This document shows, in pieces, positions 33,727 to 45,543 of a stretch of 64,000 bases of DNA. The notes under the pieces are model-generated. The model saw only the letters and a list, made by a program, of their open reading frames with translations. It had not been told where the DNA came from and searched no databases. The stretch is from NCBI GenBank assembly GCA_022835595.1, contig BQUP01000004.1, forward strand, positions 310,001-374,000. Reading direction: 5' to 3'. Source of the DNA: Cystobasidium ongulense. Lineage: Eukaryota; Basidiomycota; Cystobasidiomycetes; Cystobasidiales; Cystobasidiaceae. A program made the translations under genes and the position numbers. How positions within the stretch are numbered: the stretch's first letter is position 1; every line of letters starts with the position of its first letter.

Positions 33727-36619
33727 CTAAATAAGAACAGCCTTGCCAATCTCAACGACGCGATTAGGCGGGAGTTCCCACAATCTCGGCTTCGAGGTCA
33801 TGACATCTCGAATGGTAGCATATGCCCAGACGGTGAAACCTCGAACAGCTCCGGAATATCTCTTCTCCTTCCCGTCGTAACGGTTCTGGAAAACCTTCCT
33901 TCCAAACATGTAGACAGGCTCCTTGGCGTGTCTGGCGTTGAAGAGGACCTGCAAGCTCTCGCGGGCGCGTGTGGCCTGCCTCGATCCTTCCAATGCTGTG
34001 GTATGCTGTCCATCTAAGAAGGCAGCGACAGCATCGATGAGTCCGCCGGCTGCGCTGATGGCCTTCTGTGGCTCATTGTAGCCATACCGCAACAAGATGC
34101 GGTAGGCGTTCGGAAGCTCCCTGACGAAGTCGACCGTGTAGCGGTCTTCGTCCGCTACGGTAGGGTGGTACGTCTGCCTCAGATGGACAAAGAGGAGTAC
34201 ATCGTGTCTAGCCTGGAAGGAACGCAGCCAATACGAATAGATAGGCGGTGTCTTGTCGTCTGTCTCGTCGAAGAAAATGCCCACGCCGTCGATGTACTTG
34301 GAGACGTCGGCAGCGACGTCCACCTCGGCACTCAACTGGTCGAGCAGGTCCGCTTCGGCCTTCCATTGCAGACTCTTACCAGCGCGCCAGAGTATCATGA
34401 TTGCCGAGAGGACACATGCGATGAGGACCGTGACATAGGCGCCATCGGGAATCTTGAAGACCGAAATGCTCAAGAAGAGACAGTCCCAGGTGAAGAATAT
34501 GAGGAAAGCGGGCATAACCACGAAGAAGGGGTTGAAGCGCCAAACGACGGTGGCCACCAGCGCAGCCAGACAAGTCGTCACCATCGTAACCAGGATAACG
34601 CAAAGGCCGTAGGCGTTGCCGAGAGAGGTGGTATTGTTGAAGACGCCAACGACGATGACACAGCCAATCATCAGGAGCCAATTGGCCAGCGGAACATAGC
34701 ACTAATGCGTGTCAGGGAGAGGGCGCATCAGCCTTGTGTAGAGCAGGTGATGCAAAGATTGTATAACTGACCTGGCCATGCACCACTGTCGACGTGAACT
34801 TGATCCTGATCCTAGGGAAGTAACACAGCGACATGGCCTGGGAGAGGATCTGGAAGCTCGCGGTGATCATTGCCTGGGACGCTACTATGGCGGCCAAGAT
34901 GGACGAGATGAGTCCAGGCCAGAAGCATCCCGGAGGAAGCGCTAGAATTGAGAACTTCGGCTCAGCATGAATATCTCGACAAGGGACCAAGAGCTTACTC
35001 AGGAAAAATGGATTCGAGTGATGCTCGGGATATTGCGAGATGTTGGCGGCTGATTGATGAGGCCATAATCAGCTTGATGATATAAGCAAAGAAGAGGAGA
35101 TCTCACCCTGTCCTAAGTAGGCGAAGGTGAGGCACGGCCACGCGAAGCAGAGCCAAGAGAGCTGAATTGCCTTTCTGCTGAATGCACCCATGTCCGCGAA
35201 CAGAGCTTCAACACCTATGGAACGTAATCAAAGTAGATGGACGTTTAGGCATTTAGGTAAATGTTAGACCGACTTCCGCAAGGATTGGAAGAACGGAGCT
35301 GCGCACCAGTGAAACAGAGCAGAATGCCACCGAGACGATAGAAACCCTCCGAAGAGCCTTTGACCCAAAACCATTTAAATGCATAATACGGATAGAAGGC
35401 CTTCGAAATTCCGGCATCGAATCTCGCAAGATTGTAGATTCCACAGGCGAGATTGAATAGGAGCCAGAAAGCGACGATGGGTGCGTAGCCGCTCGCGAGT
35501 CTGCTGATGCCGAGTGGCTGAGCGGCGAACAAAAGTACCAAAATGCCAGCGGTGATGCCGATGATGGAGCTGGTCTCTAAAGAGGGATTGTACACGCGCA
35601 CACCTTGGATCGCGCCTAGCACCGACTGAGCGGGAGTAAAGACCCCATCGGCCATGACGCAGCAGACGCCTACAATCACATGTGAGAGCATATCAGTGGC
35701 AGTACATTGGTGCTTGACATGGACCGTTATTTAGACACACCGAATATAGCGGCCAGTCTGACGCTGAGCTTGAAAGCCCGGCTAGACTCGAAGAAAGCCC
35801 TAAGCTTCTTATTCGGTCCCGCCATGTTCATGGTAGGATGCCTATCCAGCTCTTTATGTGCTCTTCCGGGTTCTCTATCTTCGATACGCGCATATCTCGC
35901 CAAAAGTGAGTAGAGCGCAAAGGTGCCGCCCTCGCCTGCATCATCCGCGTAGAGGACTACCAGGCAGTACTTGAGAGTGACAGCGAATGAGAGTGCCCAG
36001 ATGATGAGGGAGGCGGCGCAAAGAAGCTCGTCTCTGTCGGGGGGAGTGGCAAAGGTCGACGAGTATACGTAAAGCGGCGAGGTACCTGGACGTGGCGGAA
36101 ATCAAACAGAAGAACATGCAAAAGGAGGGGAGCAGTCAGCTTCAGTCGCGATAGTAAGCAATGTCGAAGATGTAAATGGACGCGCCTATGTCGCCATAGA
36201 CAGTTCTGCGGGCCATACAGGGATCCGACCAGGCCAGGCGGAAATCATGTAGACGAGGGGATGTGGCAAACTGGTCTCATCAGCCTTTTGCTCATACTTT
36301 GTATCTGCTTGACCGTATCGGTCAAAAGCGCAGTAAGGAAGAGTGGGCAATCTTACCCGATTGACTGGAAGGCGAGCCAGAAGAGAGTGAGCCCTTTGAA
36401 CTCCTGGCGAAATTTAACGTCGCCAGACCGAATAGAGGCTTTCTCGTCGAATGAATTCCTTTCGAGATCGTCTTCGTTGCTCCCGTCAGGACTAGTGTTC
36501 GTGTCGGACCGGCGGTTGACGATGATTCGCTCGCTGGGCACCGAGTCAGCGGGCGTGTGGGATGTGGGCTGAGAATGGAGAGGGCCGATGGGCTCGACGA
36601 CGGTCATGATGTCTGGCAT
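33727..36619 (-). CDS. HAK1: HAK/KUP-family high-affinity potassium transporter
   Basis: Plasma-membrane potassium uptake, usually coupled to protons, induced in fungi under potassium starvation. Eight exons on the minus strand: 36619-36357, 36205-36186, 36085-35741, 35669-35307, 35214-35107, 35049-34999, 34941-34772 and 34701-33727 (2295 nt, 764 aa). The signature GDIGTSPLYVYSSTF is split over exons 2 and 3. Exon 2 is 20 nt, and the following intron begins GC, not GT (a GC-AG intron). Other family marks are MADGVFTPAQSVLGA, VEALFADMGAF, LPPGCFWPGLI, IVASQAMITASF and YVPLANWLLMIG. The C-terminal third is a large cytosolic domain. The hydrophilic N-terminus (about 85 residues) may be regulatory. 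The family call is firm. Confidence 0.93.
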
Positions 36620-37459
36620 AGCTGCACACAATGAAGGAGGGAAATGTAACGGAATACGTGAATATGCAGAGCAGAGGAGATATATCGTAGCAGGAAGGCA
36701 GCGGAAAGAGTTTCCACGATTGCGTGAACGCAATCTGGACTCAGGGCAGGGTATGTTTAATGTTAGCCGTCGTTGCATGCGCACTACTACTGAAGGAAGG
36801 CCGTCCTGAGGCGGTGCAGCGGCGAGATGCGATAATAATGTCTATGATACAGTAATTATTATTGTGAACGAAGGAATAATCGTTGGACAATTGGTGAGAA
36901 TTTACGCCCACAATCAGCACTACCGGTCCAGCTGTGCGGACTGTTTAAGGACATAAGTCTACACATGGGCCTCTCCATCCGGCAAGGCACTTCACAGTCG
37001 CGGAACCCTCATTCTTTTTTTTTGGACAATATTCCTAAAATAGAAGGTGACAGAGGTGACACACTCGGTGACACACTTGCTGCACTACTACCACTACAGG
37101 CGCGAGGTTTAATTTTGTTGCAGCAATATAACCTTCCCCACTTCCATCACGCAAATATTATGCGCAAGATGGGCCGTCAATTTCTGGCGGACTGGTGCCC
37201 TCGCGTCTCGTTCTACTACTGCAGCCTGCGTAATTGTCACGTTCCTGCTCTCGCTCGCGTATCATACAGACGCCGCCCGGACAACGCAACGAATCTGCGC
37301 ATTTTAAACGACTTCGGTGGGCGGACATGGTTTTGTGTCGTATGTATATCAAATAATTCCCGACTCTATCATTGACGCTCGAAGGAGTTTCATTAATGGT
37401 ACGCGAGCGGTGAGAACGCGCGTTTGGTCATCGGGAGCGGTGGAAAACATGCTTGTTTG
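36620..37459. other. Promoter region of the HAK transporter
   Basis: No gene is seen. Three GGTGACA words lie close together at about 37047-37073, a possible repeated factor-binding site. A T run precedes them near 37013. Confidence 0.4.
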
Positions 37460-37590
37460 TTCTGCCCTGCCGATAACAGTCTAAGACTGGGAAGATACCG
37501 TGCCCTCAGGAAGGAAGAGCACGTTGTAGCTGAATTAGCATAGATTAGGAGGTTTGAAGCTGAAGCTCCTGAAATGGAAGCTGTCAAGAA
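37460..37590 (+). pseudogene. Degraded copy of the 3' coding end of the TPX2-like gene
   Basis: The stretch 37528-37584 reads like 45173-45229 of the TPX2-like gene with only about five differences in 57 bases (AGCTGAATTAGCA, then GATTAGGAGGTTTGAAGCTG). Weaker similarity extends back to about 37460 with small gaps. The copy carries in-frame stops and ends abruptly at about 37590, where a piece of another gene begins. It is a non-functional fragment, in the same orientation as its parent about 7.6 kb downstream. Confidence 0.75.
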
Positions 37591-37600
37591 TATAATTTGC

Positions 37601-38058
37601 GTATGATGGCAACAATACTGCTGTTAGAGGAGTCATGGATACCATCGTCGTTATTTCGACTACATCGTTCACATCGCCGTCGTCGTCTTCGTCAAGTGCC
37701 TTCGTCTGCTAAGAGGATAGTGATGCGCGGCTTTGTACTTTTGCGACATAAACTGTAGATAGCTAGTAAATTCAGTATCAGTACTTGCGTTGCGTTTTGT
37801 GCTATCACTGGGTCGAAAAGTGTCGGGGGACAGGGGGGCTATGACATCGCTTGTTCACTCCCAGAGAGCAGCGCATTAGATTGAGGACGAGTGACAGTCA
37901 GAGAGGTCCAAACCGGCTCTCGTCCCCTTGTACAATTTACGCTGCATAGGCTGGCAAGAGGACAAGCTGAATTTCTCGCCAGCAGCCGGCATCCAAGCTC
38001 GAGAACACCGGAGCGTGATCGCTCAATCAAAAACCAACTCATGCAGACCTCGAAGAGG
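37601..38058 (+). pseudogene. Degraded copy of the permease last exon and its 3' flank
   Basis: Bases 37601-37649 align with 32591-32639, the start of the last permease exon, with about eight differences in 49 positions. Similarity then continues in patches through the permease 3' flank: 37741-37800 with about 33005-33060, 37835-37870 with about 33088-33130, and the word CAGACCTCGAAGAGG at 38044-38058 with 33261-33275. The copied exon is shortened and no longer codes. The block ends only 12 bases before the PEX1 start codon, so the copied flank now serves as PEX1 upstream sequence. Confidence 0.75.
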
Positions 38059-38069
38059 TACACAGACAC

Positions 38070-41000
38070 ATGCCCAAGCATGCGACAGTCAGGCTGCAAC
38101 CGCTGCAGACCTGTCTGGTCAATCTGCCCTTGAGCTTATACGGCCAGCTAGTCTCTCGAAGCGTCACGCCGCAATCGCTAGTCGTATGCCTGTCGTACGG
38201 AGGAGACAAAGGAACCGGCAACAAGAGCAGCAGCGGTGCCTCTGTCAAGAGCAACGATGGGAAGAATGTTGAAGGACGACGAGCTTACGTTGGCTGGAGC
38301 GGTATGCCGAGTCGCCTCGTTGGTGGAGTGGCAGCAATTGGAAAAGGCCAAGAAGCGATTGAGATGGATCCTATATGTGCCAAAGAGCTCGGTCTCGTAG
38401 AGGGAGTGGAAGTATGTTGCGTGTTTCAAGTACCAAGGCTCGTAGTCACTGACTCTGGTATATGATGCAGGTCACTATTGACTTCCTGCGCAATTTGCCG
38501 GCTGCCCGGACCGTCAATGTGGAGCCAGCTAGTGCCGACGACTGGGAAGTGGTGGTAAGCATCTAGCATTAAGGCAAATCAAGCTAGCACTGACAAGGAC
38601 AATCTACTTTGCAGGAGTCTAACGCTGATTTCTTGGAGCAAAATCTTCTATCTCAAGTTCGAGCTGCTTCCCCAGGTCAGACGGTGTGTGTTTGGGTCGG
38701 AAAGTCAAAGTCCCTAGTCAAGCTACGAATAGGTCAGTCGCCTATCAACTCTAGCTTTATATCCCTCATTAATTTGACTGTTTTCTTCGATAGTCAACGT
38801 CGAGCCAGCTGAAGATATTGCTGTCCGGCTAACTATCGACACGGAGGTCATTGTAGCGCCCAAGACGCGATACGGGCCGAAAGCCAACGGCACAGAGAAA
38901 CATGATCTTGGCGGAGCATCTACGTCCTCAAGCTCCCTACCAAAATCGTTGTCGCCGGACGTTCAAAAGGCGTCGCGTCAACTACTGCGCTTACTACCAG
39001 AGACGTATGCTATACCACATGGTACAACTCCAAAGGACGAGCAAACTGCCTATATTGAGCCATATCACTACTCACTTCTCTCTCAAGCGTTCCCTTCTAC
39101 CAGAGTTGCCATCAAAGTGAAGACATGCCCTAGCTTGAGTCATGCTGCAAATACATCTAGCGATAGTTCTGCGAGCCAAGACAAAGGAAAGGGTAAAGAG
39201 GACACTCAAGATGATGGATCTGAAGTTGAGGCCTTAGTCTACTTAAAAGCCGATGCATCTGTTCCGCCCAGCTCAATCTGGCTAAGCGGAGCTGCGAGAA
39301 ACAGTCTACGTCTGGAAGGAGCTGCATTCGAGCTACTACAGCTGTCCGCTATCATACGGTCCGGCGAGAAAGAGTATACAAAGACTGGAAAAGACGCACA
39401 GAATTTTGACACCGTGCCGAGTCATCATAAAGAACCGGAAGAGGATGTACATGCTGAGTTGGCTGGTTTCGACAAACACGTGACGAAATCCCTCAACTTT
39501 GTAGAGCAGGCTATCACATCTTCTAAGCTGTCGCACTCTTCCAGTTCCCCTGTCTCTGGCTTACTTATATGTGGCGGGGGTGGCTCTGGTAAAACATCAT
39601 TAATCGAAGAAATCGCTCGAAGAGCACAAGCTTCACCTCATATCCTGGCTCGCACACAACGTGTCAAATGCGCTCAACTGGGCAACCTCCGCATACCACA
39701 GCTGAAAAGCCGGCTTGAAGACGAGTTCACTGCTGCAGCATGGTATGCGCCATCGCTGTTGGTTTTCGACGATCTGGACCACTTGATACCGGCAGAGGTG
39801 GAGCATATAGACTCTTTCCGTTCTCTGCACATGGCAAACCTGTTCACATCGATAGCGTCAAAGGCTGGTCGCAACGGTGGAATAACAATAGTTGCTACTG
39901 CCAAGGCACCGGAAAGCCTGCATGCTCACTTAGCGCAAAGCCACTTCTTCAGCGAGCGTATCACCCTGATCGCGCCCGATAAGGAGGCTCGCAAGGACAT
40001 ACTCTCCACGATTGCAAAAGCGAAGATTGCAACAAGTCAAGATATTCATTTTGCCGATGATTTCAACTTTGCTTCTATAGCAGCGCAGACTGATGGCTAC
40101 CTGCCGGTCGATCTACGCGACTTGGTGGATCGATCCCTGCATCAAGCGGCTATACGAGCCGGCAAATCAGGACGAGTCACGCTGGACCTGTCATTAGCAG
40201 ACGTACGTCTCGCCCAAGCGGACTTTACACCTCTGTCTCTGCGCGACGTGAAGCTACAAAAATCTGAAGTAGAGTGGAGCGATATAGGTGGACTTCAAGA
40301 AACCAGACGCGTTTTACGCGAAACCCTCGAGTGGCCGACAAAATATGGCGCTATCTTTGCTAGCAGCCCCCTTCGACTTCGCTCAGGGTAAGTCGGATGG
40401 CATCACTGCATATTAAAGTGAAGCTGAGCATTACCACTAGCTTGTTACTCTATGGCTTTCCCGGTTGCGGCAAGACTTTGCTGGCTTCCGCTGTAGCCAA
40501 AGAGTGCGGACTGAACTTTATCAGTGTCAAGGGCCCAGAAATCTTGAATAAGTACATCGGTGCGAGCGAGAAGTCAGTACGAGACCTTTTTGAGCGCGCC
40601 CAATCCGCCAAGCCATGTGTCCTGTTCTTTGACGAGTTCGACTCAATAGCACCGAAACGGTGAGCATCTACACCTATCATGAAAATCCGTCAGTATGTTG
40701 ATGTCAATTTTGCGACAGAGGTCACGATTCCACAGGTGTTACAGACAGAGTTGTCAACCAGATGCTCACTCAGATGGATGGTGCAGAGGGTCTCGATGGA
40801 GTATATGTCTTGGCAGCTACAAGGCGAGTTCTGGTTCTTTGTGTTGGTACGACCAGCCACTAACCGCTTGGAGTCATGCAGCCGGCCGGACCTTATCGAT
40901 CCAGCCCTGCTGAGACCAGGCCGTCTCGACAAATCCCTACTTTGCAACATGCCCAATGCTGAAGACAGGCGCGATATTCTCCGAGCCTGTTCCCGCAAGA

Positions 41001-41713
41001 TAGCTTTGTCGCCTGAACTAGACCTGGATGACTACGTCCAGAAGACAGAAGGCTATAGCGGTGCCGATCTCCAAGCCCTTCTGTACAATGCACATCTAGC
41101 CTGCGTTCATTCCAACATATCGGACGCGAAAAAGTCAACAGAGGGTCCTGATACGGAAGAGGTGGATGGAAAAGACATCGAATATGTTGCGCTCGGTAGC
41201 TCAAGAAGCTTGACGAATGGAGTCGACGGCACATTGGTCAAGTCAAAGGCTGAAAAGGCTCAGATGACGAAACGAGTAAGCTCAAGCCTTGCCCGTTACT
41301 GCTTTACTTGATCAAGACTGACGGATTGACTGATAGCTCGAGCAAATCATGAGCTCACTGCGGGGAGGTGCTTCCCAAAAACAAAAAAATGCAACCACTT
41401 CCAAGCCAAAGGTATTTTGCTTACTTTTTATCCCGGTCTTTCGATACATAGCTGACTTCGCTGCCCCAATCAGTCATTGATCCAGCCTCACCACATTGAT
41501 ACCTCTTTAGAGACAACGAGGCCCTCCGTCCCGAGAGACGAACTGCGAAGACTCCAGAAGATGTGAGTCAAAGCTCAAAGCCTTGTCTTGACGACACCTA
41601 CTGATGTTGTGGGTTCCGCTAGTTATGACGAGTTTGTATCAGCACGCGCAAAGGGCGGCCTGCCAGATGGCCGGCCAAGTGATGAGATTGGAGGGCGGTC
41701 CTCCCTCATGTAG
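38070..41713 (+). CDS. PEX1: Peroxisome biogenesis AAA ATPase PEX1
   Basis: With PEX6, PEX1 pulls the import receptor PEX5 out of the peroxisomal membrane. Ten exons sum to 3111 nt (1036 aa): 38070-38411, 38471-38554, 38615-38732, 38794-40387, 40441-40659, 40719-40823, 40882-41275, 41337-41411, 41474-41562 and 41623-41713. The N-terminal double-psi fold is recognisable ([24 protein letters not shown]). The D1 module has a Walker A ([10 protein letters not shown]) and Walker B ([10 protein letters not shown]). The D2 module is canonical: [22 protein letters not shown], then [16 protein letters not shown], with both arginine fingers expected in this region. The intron after exon 6 starts GC; only this splice restores [11 protein letters not shown]. 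The family call is firm. Confidence 0.95.
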
Positions 41714-41902
41714 ACAGTCCCAGTATAATCGTTTTGCAGCAGTAGTAACATATAATTTGGCGTCCTGACATTGTGCTGTTGCGACAAAGCAAGTCAAAGG
41801 CGTTGACTGTCACGTGCACCTGTTTTTTGCACTGTTGTGGTTTGTTGTTGCTGTTTCTCCGGTACCAACACTTGCAGACAGACCACGAGATGGGAGCAAG
41901 GG

Positions 41903-44900
41903 ATGTCGGCACAGTCTAGCGCACGCTCGAAGCGCAGGCAGTCGGCTTTATTCAGTTCAAAGAGTCTGCTTCCGCTCCCTCAATTCTCAATCAGCTCGAT
42001 AGCCACTTCGACACCAGCTCGTGCGAATCAAAGGCATACACCTGCTCCTCTGCCTACGCCGCAGCCTCCAAATGCTCGACTGCTCGGTACTCCAGCCCGT
42101 CAACATGATGATAACACGACCTTCTTTGGCTTCTCGCCAGGTGCAGAGGCAGACGAAACGGCTCTTCTCGCTGTAGATTATCGATCACTGGGTCGTGGAG
42201 ACGAACAGCAGCAAGAAGACCTCTTCGATGACACTGCTATTCTCGAAGAAAGGGCTTTTGCAAACAGAAGAACAAGCCACGAAGGGGATCAATCGTCTGG
42301 CGGACTCGGAGCTCTAATCTTTAGCAATTTGATTGCAGGCAGTCAAGCTCACGATGCTCTCGAAAGGCTCGAGCTCGGTAAACGAAGAGACAGCGATACT
42401 ACTAGACGGATTGAGCACGTTAGCCCTTTGAAACGCAACGCAAGCTTCACGATCAGTACTGGCGGAGAATATCTTGTCGACTATGAGACCGATGTGCGAT
42501 TTGGAGACGACCTGCAAGACCTGTACCATGAAACCGCTGAAGCCTCTCCGCCAAATGAGCACATCTTCCTGAATCCACCTCCACCTTCCTTCCACTTCAG
42601 TAGCTCACCTGTCGCAGATGTACACGCGCTCATTAATCCTCAAGGTCTACATGTGCCTCCATATCATCCGATAGAAAGCAATCCTACCCAGAACGCTATC
42701 CAGAATCAATTCGCATCGTCGCCCTTCAGAAACACGTCGAAACACTCGCAGCAAGATCCCTCAAATATATTAGGCTGCCCTCTCAAAGAACAGACGGTCG
42801 GAGGACATGCTGAACAGGTCGAAGATGCACCACAGTATAATCCTGCAGATGTGCAGCCTTCTCCATGCAGACAGCCTTTACCGTCCCCAGCCGTGTCTCC
42901 TGCAAGTGATCACTTTGCTGTGTCGGATTTGGCCGAGCCTTCGCCCTTGCCTTCGATGGCCGAGAAGCGTTTGGCTCGGCGAATGCGACGAGGTCTCACA
43001 TCAAGCATGGCTATCCTCTTATCTCCTGTTGCCGAAGATCGCGATAGGGAGAAGTCTTTGTCTCGCTCTCGATCTATGTTGATTGAAGCTATAGAGGCTC
43101 AAGGTGCAGACCTACCACCAGTAGGGGCGTCTCGAAGTTTGACCATCTCCCCTCACCCTGGCCTGACCCGCTCTTCCCTCGAAGACGCTGTGCCACCGGC
43201 CAACGTAAGCGCATACACACCAATGCAGCAAGAAGTTCCTAACGGGGAGGAAGTCGAGTACCGCGCTGAAGAGAAGCAGGTGTCCACCACCGCTGGCAAG
43301 AGCTTCACCGAACCGATACCTCTTGCGAGCGTTATTGCGGCCTCTTTATCCCAAAGGAGTGGACTGTCACGATCTGCATCGATTCCAAGCCCAGATGTGA
43401 CCTCTGCTGCGCCGAGCGCGTCGGTGGCAAGCGAGGCGGGACTTGCGTCCCTTGCTTTGCTGTCTAAAGACCCGATAAAGCACAGAATGCATAAACAGCC
43501 AGCTTCCAAGGCTACAGAGAAAGTTTTATCACAAAAGAACGTCGCAAAGGTATCCCGCTCTGCAAGTGAAGGACCATCATATCTCAAACCGACACTTAGC
43601 CGATCCATCCAACAACGAGAAGCTGTGCCATTCCAACGCTCCACGTCCACCTCGAGTGCAAGACCTTCAGGCACAAGTGCACCACTGCGGAGAACGGCGA
43701 GTGATACCGTAGCTCGTAACATTAGACAGGCGAGTGAAGCATCTACATCTAGACAGCCCCGACAGCCACCTGCGAGTCGATCACGCGTAGTTTCCACACC
43801 TGTCGATTCCTTAGTTCCCGTACCTCCAGCTCCAATTGCAAAGAAGCGAAGCGTGGATGATCTTTTCGAGCGCCGGCAGCGCGATGCTGCCCAAACGGTT
43901 TCGGCAAGCGAGGCCAGGGACAATGGCAAGGGTAAAGGCAAAGAAACCGACACCTTATTGCCCCATCATCAAAGACTCCCTGCAGCCGGAAAGCATACTA
44001 CATCTCAGGCACTAACGGAAAACGTGCACAAAGGTTTCCAAGATGAAACTCTGACGGTACCGCGAGGCTTTGCATTTGGGTCCAGCCAGCGAGAAGGAAG
44101 CAGGAAGCGATCCCGATCTGACCTTGATACGGCTCATACTGTAGCGCCAGTTCCTCCCAAAAGAGTACCTCAGCGTGCTACAAGGCAGGAGCTACAGTCA
44201 GCGCCAATTCGAAAAGCTCGACGAGTGAGTATCTTTCTCTCAGGCTATCGGTACCGACTTATGCTAAGACAGACTACACCAGGTTCTACCGGAGGAGAAT
44301 GAGCGACTAGATGGAAGTGATCCAGAGATCGGTGCCAGTGTCCCTCTAACCAGTGCAGCCCTAGCTGCTCAAGAATACACCCTTGATGCCCGTCAGTCAT
44401 TGGAAGAGGACGAGGCTCCTCAATCTGGACCCTCGGAAAGCTTTGACAGAACAACGCATTCTCAGATGCTACAGCGCTATCTTCGCGAACTCGCTGCTAT
44501 CGAAATCTCGTATACGGCGGAGTCAAAGCATGGCAAACCTACACACTCGAACCAAACTGCTGGAGGCTCTCACGAAGTACAACACGCCAGCGGGATTGAT
44601 GCCGCTGGTCCGGCTGTGATTCCAAAAAGTGCAGAGCAAGCGTCGAAGAGACTAAGGCTGGACAAGGACCCAATCCAAAAACAGACAACATCGCGCAGAG
44701 CACCACCGCATCGCGAGCCCTTAAGATTTGTGTCGGCCAGACCACCCTTGCAGCATGTGCAGGCCACGACAGCGAATCAAGCTCAGGCGAGGGCACCGTT
44801 GTCCGTAGCTGACCTTGCCAAAGGAAGGCCAAAACCTACAGCACCAATTTATAAACCTGCAAACATGATTGCAGCTCCTAAAGTTACAGACTTTACCTTC

Positions 44901-45305
44901 CAAGTCGTGGGGCAACAGCAAACATCTTTCCAGGAACGACTTGCAGCATGGCAAGCTCGAGAGGCCGAAGCGGCGCGATCAGGAAAACCAATGTTACAGC
45001 CACTTGCGTTACCTCCGAAAGATAAGGCCAAGCAAGCTCGCAAAGCAGATAAACCCGAAACATTGAAGAAGAAACAACCAGTGCAGGCGAAAGAATTTAG
45101 TTGGGCTTCAGATAAACGCGCGAAGGAGAGAAAAGATTGGGAGGAACGTCTACGGGAAAAGGAACAGATTCTAGCTGAATTAGCAGAGATTAGGAGGTTA
45201 GAAGCTGAAGCTGCAGAAATGGAAGCTGTTAGGAAAATGAGAGCTGCACAGATTCCTGTGGCGCATGCTGTACCATCTTTCATTAAATCGAGAAGACGTG
45301 CTTAG
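41903..45305 (+). CDS. TPX2-like spindle protein (1114 aa)
   Basis: Two exons, 41903-44224 and 44283-45305. The long first exon codes a Ser/Pro/Ala-rich, largely disordered protein with several basic patches (RKRSRSDLD, RKARR). The C-terminus matches the TPX2 microtubule-binding module: FSWASDKRAKERKDWEERL, then a Glu/Ala/Arg coiled helix and a closing AVPSFIKSRRRA. TPX2 proteins promote spindle microtubule nucleation and activate Aurora kinase. The match is confined to the C-terminal module, so the exact orthology is unsure. It follows PEX1 by only 190 bases in the same direction. A piece of its 3' end has been copied to 37460-37590. Confidence 0.6.
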
Positions 45306-45543
45306 GCGGCGATGTCGTCTGGCATGAGGGTTAAGTCTTTTGTAGTTGTTAGGTTTTCGAGCTAGTACGTAACTTAGTCTTGACAGTGCAAGCTTTCTTG
45401 TTGTTGAACACACTAGTATTCTTCTATTTACTATACGACTATGTGAAACGATACGATCTCGTCGGAAGCAGGGTATGGTAACTCGAAATATATACTGTAG
45501 CCGCCCAGGCGGACATCATTTCTTTTGTTCTTCGGTTCAGCCT

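Noticed and set aside
43153-43953. A 266-codon minus-strand frame opposite the TPX2-like gene
   Set aside because: Shadow frame of a low-complexity coding exon; no independent start context or motif.
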